From: Colletes latitarsis
Taxonomy: Eukaryota > Arthropoda > Insecta > Hymenoptera > Colletidae
Reading direction: 5' to 3'
Assembly: GCF_051014445.1 (NCBI RefSeq)
Contig: NC_135143.1
Coordinates: 1,054,001-1,118,000 of the forward strand
Length of the DNA stretch: 64,000 bases
This document shows positions 1 through 12,597 of this stretch, one piece after another. The notes under the pieces are model-generated. The model was given only the letters and a program-made list of their open reading frames with translations. It had not been told where the DNA came from and ran no database searches. The stretch's first letter is position 1, and the number at the start of each line of letters is the position of its first letter. The position numbers and the translations under genes are program-made.

Positions 1-404
1 CCTGTGTTACCGACTGAAATACTGACCGAATCCAGGTTTAATTGACTGTTACTGTGTGGTACCATATTACTACGTGACTCAAGCTCGAAAAAACCCAGGA
101 TCTGGCCAACAAGTATGCGAAGAAGGCAAAATCATGAGCCAGATGCGGGCATAAACCAGGCCTGACCCAGACCTACCCGGTTTTATCCTCTAAAATATAG
201 ATCGAAACCAGGTTTAATTGTCTGTCACGGTATGCTACCACATTACTACGTGATACACACCAGAGAAAACCAAGGATCTGGCCAACAAGAACGCGGACAA
301 GGCAAAATCATGTGCCAGATGCGGGCATAACCCGAACCTAACCCAGACCTAACCGGTTTTATCCTGTAACATATTGATCCAAACCAGTTTTAATTGACTG
401 TTAC

Positions 405-420
405 AATGTGGTACCACATT
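405..420. repeat. Perfect 16-bp palindrome in the monomer (representative)
   Basis: AATGTGGTACCACATT equals its own reverse complement and is centred on a KpnI site (GGTACC). Many monomers keep 10-16 bp of this dyad, for example TGTGGTACCACA. Some subfamilies break it (GAGGTACC, GTATGCTACCAC, GTGGTACAAC). It could be a protein-binding dyad or a cruciform-prone site; the sequence shows the symmetry only. Confidence 0.8.
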
Positions 421-1375
421 CCCACGTGATTCAAACCAGAGAAAACCAAGGATCTGGCCAACAAGACCGCGGAAAACGCAAAATGATGAGCCAGATGCGG
501 GCATAACCCAGACCTAACTCAGACCTAACCGGTGTTACCGACTAAAATACTGACCGAATCCAGGTTTCATTGACTGTTACTGTGTGGTACCACATTACCA
601 CGTCACCCAAACTCGAAAAAACCAAGGATCTGGCCAACAAGTATGCGAAGAAGGCCAAATCATGAGACAGATGCGGGCATAAACCAGGCCTAACACAGAC
701 CTAACCGGTTTTATCCTATAAAATATTCATCGAAACCAGGTTTAATTGACTGTTTCTATGTGGTACCACATTACTACGTGATTCAAACCCGGAAAAACCC
801 AGGATCTGGCCAACAAGTATGCGAAGAAGGCAAAATCATGAGCCAGATGCGGGCATAAACCAGGCCGAACCCAGGCCTAACCGGTTTTATCCTCTAAAAT
901 ACTGACCGAATCCAGGTTTAATTGACTGTTACTGTGTGGTACCACATTACCACGTCACCCAAACTCGAAAAAACCAAGGATCTGGCCAACAAGAATGCGA
1001 AGAAGACAAAATTATGAGACTGATGCGGGCATAACCCAGACCTAACCGGTGTTATCCTCTAAAATATTGACCGAAACCAGGTTTAATTGACTGTTTCTAT
1101 ATGGTACCACATTACTACGTGATTCAAACCCGAAAAAACCCAGGATCTGGCCAACAAGTATGCGAAGAAAGCAAAATCATGTGCCAGATGCGGGCATAAC
1201 CCAGACCTAACCCTGACCTAACCTGTGTTACCGACTGAAATACTGACCGAATCCAGGTTTAATTGACTGTTACTGTGTGGTACCATATTACTACGTGACT
1301 CAAGCTCGAAAAAACCCAGGATCTGGCCAACAAGTATGCGAAGAAGGCAAAATCATGAGCCAGATGCGGGCATAA

Positions 1376-1397
1376 CCCAGACCTAACCCAGACCTAA
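1376..1397. repeat. Telomere-like box: two tandem CCCAGACCTAA units (representative)
   Basis: Two back-to-back copies of CCCAGACCTAA lie between GGGCATAA and CCGG. On the minus strand each reads TTAGGTCTGGG, which contains the insect telomere pentamer TTAGG. The same box occurs in nearly every monomer of the window, often with substitutions such as CCCAGGCCTAA, CCCGGACCTAA or CCCGAACCTAA. This entry is an example; the box at 1035-1045 shows the single-unit form that gives the 165-bp monomer. Confidence 0.85.
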
Positions 1398-3146
1398 CCG
1401 GTGTTACCGACTAAAATACAGACCGAATCCACGTTTAGTTGACTGTTACTGTGTGGTACCACATTACTACGTGACACAAGCTCGAAAATACCCAGGATCT
1501 GGCCAACAAGTGTGCGAAGAAGGCAAAATTATGAGCCAGATGCGGGCATAACCCAGGCCTAACCCTGACCTAACCAGTTTTATCCTGTAACATATTGATC
1601 CAAACCGGGTTTAATTGACTGTTACAATGTGGTACCACATTACTACGTGATTCAAACCCGAAAAAACCCAGGATCTGGCCAACAAGTATGCGAAGAAGGC
1701 AAAATCATGAGCCAGATGCGGGCATAACCCAGACCTAACCCAGACCTAACCTGTGTTACCGACTGAAATACTGACCGAATCCAGGTTTAATTGACTGTTA
1801 CTGTGTGGTACCATATTACTACGACACTCAAGCTCGAAAGAACCCAGGATCTGGCCAACAAGTATGCGAAGAATGCAAAATCATGAGCCAGATGCGGGCA
1901 TAACCCAGGCCTAACCCAGACCTAACCGGTTTTATCCTCTAGAATATTGATCGAAACCAGGTTTTATTGTCTGTCGCAGTATGCTACCACATTACTACGT
2001 GATACACACCAGAGAAAACCATGGATCTGGCCAACAAGAACGCGGAGAAGGCAAAATCATGAGCCAGATGCGGGCATAACCCGAACCTAACCCAGACCTA
2101 ACCGGTTTTATCCTGTAACATATTGATCCAAACCAGTTTTAATTGACTGTTACAATGTGGTACCACATTCCTACGTGATTCAAACCAGAGAAAACCAAGG
2201 ATCTGGCCAACAAGAATGCGGAAAAGGCAAAATGATGAGCCAGATGCGGGCATAACCCAGACCTAACCCAGACCTAACCGGTGTTATCCTCTAAAGTATT
2301 GATCGAAACCAGGTTTAATTGACTGTTTCAATGAGGTACAACATTACTGCGTGACTCACGCTCGAAAAAACCCAGCATCTGGCCAACAAGTATGCGAAGA
2401 AGGGAAAATCATGAGCCAGATGCGGGCATAACCCAGACCTAACCCAGACCTCACCGGTGTTACCGACTAAAATACCGACCGAATCCACGTTTAGTTGACT
2501 GTTACTGTGTGGCACCACATTACTACGTGACACAAGCTCGAAAAAACCCAGGATCTGGCCAACAAGTGTGCGAAGAAGGCAAAATTATGAGCCAGATGCG
2601 GGCATAACCCAGGCCTAACCCAGACCTAACCAGTTTTATCCTGTAACGTATTGATCCAAACCGGGTTTAATTGACTGTTACAATGTGGTACCACATTACT
2701 ACGTGATTCAAACCCGAAAAAACCCAGGATCTGGCCAACAAGTATGCGAAGAAGGCAAAATCATGAGCCAGATGCGGGCATAACCCAGACCTAACCGGGG
2801 TTACCGACTAAAATACTGACCGAAACCAGGTTTAATTGACTGTATCTATGTGGTACCACATTACTGCGAGATTCAAACCCGAAAAATCCCAGGATCTGGC
2901 CAACATGAATGCGGAAAAGGCAAAATCATAAGCCAGATGAGGGCATAACCCAGACCTAACCCAGACGTAACCGGTGTTATCCTCTAAAATATTGATCGAA
3001 ACCAGGTTTAATTGACTGTTTCTATATGGTACCACATTACTACGTGATTCAAACCCGAAAAAACCCAGGATCTGGCCAACAAGTATGCGAAGAAAGCAAA
3101 ATCATGTGCCAGATGCGGGCATAACCCAGACCTAACCCTGACCTAA

Positions 3147-6100
3147 CCTGTGTTACCGACTGAAATACTGACCGAATCCAGGTTTAATTGACTGTTACTG
3201 TGTGGTACCATATTACTACGTGACTCAAGCTCGAAAAAACCCAGGATCTGGCCAACAAGTATGCGAAGAAGGCAAAATCATGAGCCAGATGCGGGCATAA
3301 ACCAGGCCTGACCCAGACCTACCCGGTTTTATCCTCTAAAATATAGATCGAAACCAGGTTTACTTGTCTGTCACGGTATGCTACCACATTACTACGTGAT
3401 ACACACCAGAGAAAACCAAGGATCTGGCCAACAAGAACGCGGACAAGGCAAAATCATGTGCCAGATGCGGGCATAACCCGAACCTAACCCAGACCTAACC
3501 GGTTTTATCCTGTAACATATTGATCCAAACCAGTTTTAATTGACTGTTACAATGTGGTACCACATTCCCACGTGATTCAAACCAGAGAAAACCAAGGATC
3601 TGGCCAACAAGAATGCGGAAAACGCAAAATGATGAGCCAGATGCGGGCATAACCCAGACCTAACTCAGACCTAACCGGTGTTACCGACTAAAATACTGAC
3701 CGAATCCAGGTTTCATTGACTGTTACTGTGTGGTACCACATTACCACGTCACCCAAACTCGAAAAAACCAAGGATCTGGCCAACAAGTATGCGAAGAAGG
3801 CAAAATCATGAGACAGATGCGGGCATAAACCAGGCCTAACACAGACCTAACCGGTTTTATCCTATAAAATATTCATCGAAACCAGGTTTAATTGACTGTT
3901 TCTATGTGGTACCACATTACTACGTGATTCAAACCCGGAAAAACCCAGGATCTGGCCAACAAGTATGCGAAGAAGGCAAAATCATGAGCCAGATGCGGGC
4001 ATAAACCAGGCCGAACCCAGGCCTAACCGGTTTTATCCTCTAAAATACTGACCGAATCCAGGTTTAATTGACTGTTACTGTGTGGTACCACATTACCACG
4101 TCACCCAAACTCGAAAAAACCAAGGATCTGGCCAACAAGAATGCGAAGAAGACAAAATCATGAGACTGATGCGGGCATAACCCAGACCTAACCGGTGTTA
4201 TCCTCTAAAATATTGACCGAATCCAGGTTTAGTTGACTGTTACTGTGTGGTACCACATTCCTACGTGATTCAAACCCGAAAAAACCCAGGATCTGGCCAA
4301 CAAGTATGCGAAGAAGGCAAAATCATGAGCCAGATGCGGGCATAACCCAGACCTAACCCGGACCTAACCGGTGTTATCCTCTAAAATATTGATCGAAACC
4401 AGGTTTAGTTGACTGTTTCAATGAGGTACCACATTACTACGTGATTCAAATCCGAAAAAACCCAGGATCTGGCCAACAAGTGTGCGAAGAAGGCAAAATT
4501 ATGAGCCAGATGCGGGCATAACCCAGACCTAACCCAGACCTAACCGGTGTTACCGACTAAAATACTGACCGAATCCACGTTTAGTTGACTGTTACTGTGT
4601 GGTACCACATTACATACGTGACACAAGCTCGAAAAAACCCAGGATCTGGCCAACAAGTATGCGAAGAAGGCAAAATCATGAGCCAGATGCGGGCATAACC
4701 CAGACCTAACCCAGACCTAACCGGTGTTACCGACTAAAATACAGACCGAATCCACGTTTAGTTGACTGTTACTGTGTGGTACCTCATTACTACGTGACAC
4801 AAGCTCGAAAATACCCAGGATCTGGCCAACAAGTATGCGAAGAAGGCAAAGTCATGAGCCAGATGCGGGCATAACCCAGACCTAACCCAGACCTAACCTG
4901 TGTTACCGACTGAAATACTGACCGAATCAAGGTTTAATTGACTGTTACTGTGTGGTACCATATTACTACGACACTCAAGCTCGAAAGAACCCAGGATCTG
5001 GCCAACAAGTATGCGAAGAATGCAAAATCATGAGCCAGATGCGGGCATAACCCAGGCCTAACCCAGACCTAACCGGTTTTATCCTCTAGAATATTGATCG
5101 AAACCAGGTTTTATTGTCTGTCGCAGTATGCTACCACATTACTACGTGATACACACCAGAGAAAACCATGGATCTGGCCAACAAGAACGCGGAGAAGGCA
5201 AAATCATGAGCCAGATGCGGGCATAACCCGAACCTAACCCAGACCTAACCGGTTTTATCCTGTAACATATTGATCCAAACCAGTTTTAATTGACTGTTAC
5301 AATGTGGTACCACATTCCTACGTGATTCAAACCAGAGAAAACCAAGGATCTGGCCAACAAGAATGCGGAAAAGGCAAAATGATGAGCCAGATGCGGGCAT
5401 AACCCAGACCTAACCCAGACCTAACCGGTGTTATCCTCTAAAGTATTGATCGAAACCAGGTTTAATTGACTGTTTCAATGAGGTACAACATTACTGCGTG
5501 ACTCACGCTCGAAAAAACCCAGCATCTGGCCAACAAGTATGCGAAGAAGGGAAAATCATGAGCCAGATGCGGGCATAACCCAGACCTAACCCAGACCTCA
5601 CCGGTGTTACCGACTAAAATACCGACCGAATCCACGTTTAGTTGACTGTTACTGTGTGGCACCACATTACTACGTGACACAAGCTCGAAAAAACCCAGGA
5701 TCTGGCCAACAAGTGTGCGAAGAAGGCAAAATTATGAGCCAGATGCGGGCATAACCCAGGCCTAACCCAGACCTAACCAGTTTTATCCTGTAACGTATTG
5801 ATCCAAACCGGGTTTAATTGACTGTTACAATGTGGTACCACATTACTACGTGATTCAAACCCGAAAAAACCCAGGATCTGGCCAACAAGTATGCGAAGAA
5901 GGCAAAATCATGAGCCAGATGCGGGCATAACCCAGACCTAACCGGGGTTACCGACTAAAATACTGACCGAAACCAGGTTTAATTGACTGTATCTATGTGG
6001 TACCACATTACTGCGAGATTCAAACCCGAAAAATCCCAGGATCTGGCCAACATGAATGCGGAAAAGGCAAAATCATAAGCCAGATGAGGGCATAACCCAG

Positions 6101-6293
6101 ACCTAACCCAGACGTAACCGGTGTTATCCTCTAAAATATTGATCGAAACCAGGTTTAATTGACTGTTTCTATATGGTACCACATTACTACGTGATTCAAA
6201 CCCGAAAAAACCCAGGATCTGGCCAACAAGTATGCGAAGAAAGCAAAATCATGTGCCAGATGCGGGCATAACCCAGACCTAACCCTGACCTAA
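3147..6293. repeat. Higher-order repeat A, copy 2
   Basis: Second copy, 3,147 bp from its start to the next start at 6294. It shares diagnostic variants with copy 1, including the pair at about 5462-5680 and 5979-6182, offset 3,147 bp from 2315-2533 and 2832-3035. It carries an extra AT in ATTACATACGTG near 4613, which recurs at the matching place in copy 3 and in the copy starting at 12598. Confidence 0.85.
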
Positions 6294-9200
6294 CCTGTGT
6301 TACCGACTGAAATACTGACCGAATCCAGGTTTAATTGACTGTTACTGTGTGGTACCATATTACTACGTGACTCAAGCTCGAAAAAACCCAGGATCTGGCC
6401 AACAAGTATGCGAAGAAGGCAAAATCATGAGCCAGATGCGGGCATAAACCAGGCCTGACCCAGACCTACCCGGTTTTATCCTCTAAAATATAGATCGAAA
6501 CCAGGTTTACTTGTCTGTCACGGTATGCTACCACATTACTACGTGATACACACCAGAGAAAACCAAGGATCTGGCCAACAAGAACGCGGACAAGGCAAAA
6601 TCATGTGCCAGATGCGGGCATAACCCGAACCTAACCCAGACCTAACCGGTTTTATCCTGTAACATATTGATCCAAACCAGTTTTAATTGACTGTTACAAT
6701 GTGGTACCACATTCCCACGTGATTCAAACCAGAGAAAACCAAGGATCTGGCCAACAAGAATGCGGAAAACGCAAAATGATGAGCCAGATGCGGGCATAAC
6801 CCAGACCTAACTCAGACCTAACCGGTGTTACCGACTAAAATACTGACCGAATCCAGGTTTCATTGACTGTTACTGTGTGGTACCACATTACCACGTCACC
6901 CAAACTCGAAAAAACCAAGGATCTGGCCAACAAGTATGCGAAGAAGGCAAAATCATGAGACAGATGCGGGCATAAACCAGGCCTAACACAGACCTAACCG
7001 GTTTTATCCTATAAAATATTCATCGAAACCAGGTTTAATTGACTGTTTCTATGTGGTACCACATTACTACGTGATTCAAACCCGGAAAAACCCAGGATCT
7101 GGCCAACAAGTATGCGAAGAAGGCAAAATCATGAGCCAGATGCGGGCATAAACCAGGCCGAACCCAGGCCTAACCGGTTTTATCCTCTAAAATACTGACC
7201 GAATCCAGGTTTAATTGACTGTTACTGTGTGGTACCACATTACCACGTCACCCAAACTCGAAAAAACCAAGGATCTGGCCAACAAGAATGCGAAGAAGAC
7301 AAAATCATGAGACTGATGCGGGCATAACCCAGACCTAACCGGTGTTATCCTCTAAAATATTGACCGAATCCAGGTTTAGTTGACTGTTACTGTGTGGTAC
7401 CACATTCCTACGTGATTCAAACCCGAAAAAACCCAGGATCTGGCCAACAAGTATGCGAAGAAGGCAAAATCATGAGCCAGATGCGGGCATAACCCAGACC
7501 TAACCCGGACCTAACCGGTGTTATCCTCTAAAATATTGATCGAAACCAGGTTTAGTTGACTGTTTCAATGAGGTACCACATTACTACGTGATTCAAATCC
7601 GAAAAAACCCAGGATCTGGCCAACAAGTGTGCGAAGAAGGCAAAATTATGAGCCAGATGCGGGCATAACCCAGACCTAACCCAGACCTAACCGGTGTTAC
7701 CGACTAAAATACTGACCGAATCCACGTTTAGTTGACTGTTACTGTGTGGTACCACATTACATACGTGACACAAGCTCGAAAAAACCCAGGATCTGGCCAA
7801 CAAGTATGCGAAGAAGGCAAAATCATGAGCCAGATGCGGGCATAACCCAGACCTAACCCAGACCTAACCGGTGTTACCGACTAAAATACAGACCGAATCC
7901 ACGTTTAGTTGACTGTTACTGTGTGGTACCTCATTACTACGTGACACAAGCTCGAAAATACCCAGGATCTGGCCAACAAGTGTGCGAAGAAGGCAAAATT
8001 ATGAGCCAGATGCGGGCATAACCCAGGCCTAACCCTGACCTAACCAGTTTTATCCTGTAACATATTGATCCAAACCGGGTTTAATTGACTGTTACAATGT
8101 GGTACCACATTACTACGTGATTCAAACCCGAAAAAACCCAGGATCTGGCCAACAAGTATGCGAAGAAGGCAAAATCATGAGCCAGATGCGGGCATAACCC
8201 AGACCTAACCCAGACCTAACCTGTGTTACCGACTGAAATACTGACCGAATCAAGGTTTAATTGACTGTTACTGTGTGGTACCATATTACTACGACACTCA
8301 AGCTCGAAAGAACCCAGGATCTGGCCAACAAGTATGCGAAGAATGCAAAATCATGAGCCAGATGCGGGCATAACCCAGGCCTAACCCAGACCTAACCGGT
8401 TTTATCCTCTAGAATATTGATCGAAACCAGGTTTTATTGTCTGTCGCAGTATGCTACCACATTACTACGTGATACACACCAGAGAAAACCATGGATCTGG
8501 CCAACAAGAACGCGGAGAAGGCAAAATCATGAGCCAGATGCGGGCATAACCCGAACCTAACCCAGACCTAACCGGTTTTATCCTGTAACATATTGATCCA
8601 AACCAGTTTTAATTGACTGTTACAATGTGGTACCACATTCCTACGTGATTCAAACCAGAGAAAACCAAGGATCTGGCCAACAAGAATGCGGAAAAGGCAA
8701 AATGATGAGCCAGATGCGGGCATAACCCAGACCTAACCCAGACCTAACCGGTGTTATCCTCTAAAGTATTGATCGAAACCAGGTTTAATTGACTGTTTCA
8801 ATGAGGTACAACATTACTGCGTGACTCACGCTCGAAAAAACCCAGCATCTGGCCAACAAGTATGCGAAGAAGGGAAAATCATGAGCCAGATGCGGGCATA
8901 ACCCAGACCTAACCCAGACCTAACCGGTGTTACCGACTAAAATACCGACCGAATCCACGTTTAGTTGACTGTTACTGTGTGGTACCACATTACTACGTGA
9001 CACAAGCTCGAAAAAACCCAGGATCTGGCCAACAAGTGTGCGAAGAAGGCAAAATTATGAGCCAGATGCGGGCATAACCCAGGCCTAACCCAGACCTAAC
9101 CAGTTTTATCCTGTAACGTATTGATCCAAACCGGGTTTAATTGACTGTTACAATGTGGTACCACATTACTACGTGATTCAAACCCGAAAAAACCCAGGAT

Positions 9201-9430
9201 CTGGCCAACAAGTATGCGAAGAAGGCAAAATCATGAGCCAGATGCGGGCATAACCCAGACCTAACCCAGACCTAACCTGTGTTACCGACTGAAATACTGA
9301 CCGAATCCAGGTTTAATTGACTGTTCCTGTGTGTTACCATATTACTACGACACTCAAGCTCGAAAAAACCCAGGATCTGGCCAACAAGTATGCGAAGAAG
9401 GCAAAATCATGAGCCAGATGCGGGCATAAC
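6294..9430. repeat. Higher-order repeat A, copy 3 (with an extra monomer)
   Basis: This copy follows copy 2 until about 8 kb, then carries one additional 176-bp monomer, so that positions matching 5461 fall at 8784 (offset 3,323 bp). It matches the block beginning at 12598 with a constant offset of 6,304 bp (for example the GTTCCTG variant at 9323 and 15627) up to about 9430, where the two diverge inside the CCCAGACCTAA tract. Confidence 0.8.
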
Positions 9431-12400
9431 CCAGACCTAACCGGGGTTACCGACTAAAATACTGACCGAAACCAGGTTTAATTGACTGTATCTATGTGGT
9501 ACCACATTACTGCGAGATTCAAACCCGAAAAAACCCAGGATCTGGCCAACATGAATGCGGAAAAGGCAAAATCATAAGCCAGATGAGGGCATAACCCAGA
9601 CCTAACCCAGATGTAACCGGTGTTATCCTCTAAAATATTGATCGAAACCACGTTTAGTTGACTGTTACTGTGTGGTACCACATTACTACGTGACACAAGC
9701 TCGAAAAAACCCAGGATCTGGCCAACAAGTGTGCGAAGAAGGCAAAATTATGAGCCAGATGCGGGCATAACCCAGGCCTAACCCAGACCTAACCAGTTTT
9801 ATCCTATAACATATTGATCCAAGCCGGGTTTAATTGACTGTTACAATGTGGTACCACATTACTACGAGATTCAAACCCGAAAAAACCCAGGATCTGGCCA
9901 ACAAGTCTGCGAAGAAGGCAAAATCATGAGCCAGATGCGGGCATAACCCAGACCTAACCCAGACCTAACCTGTGTTACCGACTGAAATACTGACCGTATC
10001 CAGGTTTAATTGACAGTTACTTTGTGGTACCATATTACTACGTGACACAAGCTCGAAAAAACCCAGGATCTGGCCAACAAGTGTGCGAAGAAGGCAAAAT
10101 TATGAGCCAGATGCGGGCATAACCCAGGCCTAACCCAGACCTAACCAGTTTTATCCTGTAACATATTGATCCAAACCGGGTTTAATTGACTGTTACAATG
10201 TGGTACCACATTACTACGTGATTCAAACCCGAAAAAACCCAGGATCTGGCCAACAAGTATGCGAAGAAGGCAAAATCATGAGCCAGATGCGGGCATAACC
10301 CAGACCTAACCCAGACCTAACCGGTTTTATCCTGTAACATATTGATCCAAACCGGGATTAATTGACTGTTACAATGTTGTACCACATTCCTACGTGATTC
10401 AAACCAGAGAAAACCAAGGATCTGGCCAACAAGTATGCGAAGAAGGCAAAATCATGAGCCAGATGCGGGCATAACCCAGACCTAACCCAGACCTAACCTG
10501 TGTTACCGATTGAAATACTGACCGAATCCAGGTTTAATTGACTGTTACTGTGTGGTACCATATTACTACGTAACTCAAGCTCGAAAAAACCCAGGATCTG
10601 GCCAACAATTATGCGAAGAAGGCAAAATCATGAGCCAGATGCGGGCATAACCCAGGCCTAACCCAGACCTAACCGGTTTTATCCTCTAAAATATTGATCG
10701 AAACCAGGTTTAATTGTCTGTCACAGTATGCTACCACATTACTACGTGATACACACCAGAGAGAACCGAGGATCTGGCCAACAAGAATGCGGAGAAGGCA
10801 AAATCATGAGCCAGATGCGGGCATAACCCGTACCTAACCCAGACCTAACCGGTTTTATCCTGTAACATATTGATCCAAACCAGGTCTAATTGACTGTTAC
10901 AATGTTGTACCACATTCCTACGTGATTCAAACCAGAGAAAACCAAAGATCTGGCCAACAAGTATGCGAAGAAGGCAAAATCATGAGCCAGATGCGGGCAT
11001 AACCCAGACCTAACCCAGACCTAACCGGTTTTATCCTGTAACATATTGATCCAAACCGGGTTTAATTGACTGTTGCAATGTTGTACCACATTCCTACGTG
11101 ATTCAAACCAGAGAAAACCAAGGATCTGGCCAACAAGTATGCGAAGAAGGCAAAATCATGAGCCAGATGCGAGCATAACCCAGACCTAACCCAGACCTAA
11201 CCTGTGTTACCGATTGAAATACTGACCGAATCCAGGTTTAATTGACTGTTACTGTGTGGTACCATATTACTACGTAACTCAAGCTCGAAAAAACCCAGGA
11301 TCTGGCCAACAAGTATGCGAAGAATGCAAAATCATGAGCCAGATGCGGGCATAACCCAGGCCTAACCCAGACCTAACCGGTTTTATCCTCTAAAATATTG
11401 ATCGAAACTAGGTTTAATTGTCTGTCACAGTATGCTACCACATTACTACGTGATACACACCAGAGAAAACCAAGGATCTGGCCAACAAGAATGCGGAGAA
11501 GGCAAAATTATGAGCCAGATGCGGGCATAACCCAGGCCTAACCCAGACCTAACCGGTTTTATCCTGTAACATATTGATCCAAACCGGGTTTAATTGACTG
11601 TTACAATGTGGTACCACATTACTACGTGATTCAAACCCGAAAAAACCCAGGATCTGGCCAACAAGTATGCGAAGAAGGCAAAATCATGAGCCAGATGCGG
11701 GCATAACCCAGACCTAACCCAGACCTAACCTGTCGTACCGACTGAAATACTGACCGTATCCAGGTTTAATTGACTGTTACTGTGTGGTACCATATTACTA
11801 CGTGACTCAAGCTCGAAAAAACCCAGGATCTGGCCAACAAGTATGCGAAGAAGGCAACATCATGAGCCAGATGCGGGCATTACACAGGCCTAACCCAGAC
11901 CTAACCGGTGTTATCCTCTAAAATATTGATCGAAACCAGGTTTAATTGACTGTCTCAATGAGGTACCACATTACTACGTGATTCAAATCCGAAAAAACCT
12001 AGGAACTGGCCAACAAGTATGCGAAGAAGGCAAAATCTTGAGCCAGATGCGGGCATAACCCAGGCCTAACCCAGACCTAACCGGTTTTATCCTCTAAAAT
12101 ATTGATCGAAACCAGGTTTAATTGACTGTTTCTATATGGTACCACATTACTACGTGATTCAAACCCGAAAAAACCCAGGATCTGGCCAACAAGTATGCGA
12201 AGAAGGCAAAATCATGAGCCAGATGCGGGCATAACCCAGACCTAACCGGGGTTACCGACTAAAATACTGACCGAAACCAGGTTTAATTGACTATATCTAT
12301 GTGGTACCACATTACTGCGAGATTCAAACCCGAAAAATCCCAGGATCTGGCCAACATGAATGCGGAAAAGGCAAAATCATAAGCCAGATGAGGGCATAAC

Positions 12401-12597
12401 CCAGACCTAACCCAGACGTAACCGGTGTTATCCTCTAAAATATTGATCGAAACCAGGTTTAATTGACTGTTTCTATATGGTACCACATTACTACGTGATT
12501 CAAACCCGAAAAAACCCAGGATCTGGCCAACAAGTATGCGAAGAAAGCAAAATCATGTGCCAGATGCGGGCATAACCCAGACCTAACCCTGACCTAA

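Larger units (their letters stand above)
1..3146. repeat. Higher-order repeat A, copy 1 (about 3.15 kb)
   Basis: The unit begins at CCTGTGTTACCGACTG. The same start recurs at 3147 and 6294, and again at 12598. Rare single-base variants shared between copies 1 and 2 (CTCACGCTCG with CCCAGCATCTGG near 2355 and 5502, CATAAGCCAGATGAGGGC near 2928 and 6075) show that the block was copied as a unit of about 18 monomers. Internal monomers around 1.05-1.75 kb differ from copy 2, so the copies are not fully homogenised. Confidence 0.85.

Noticed and set aside
2315..2533. Short minus-strand open frames of 67-83 codons, recurring at 2832, 5462, 5979, 9478, 12283, 23141, 52860 and 58949
   Set aside because: They span more than one satellite monomer in whichever frame lacks stops, start and end inside repeat sequence, and recur only because the satellite blocks are duplicated. 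No domain, codon bias or upstream signal supports coding.
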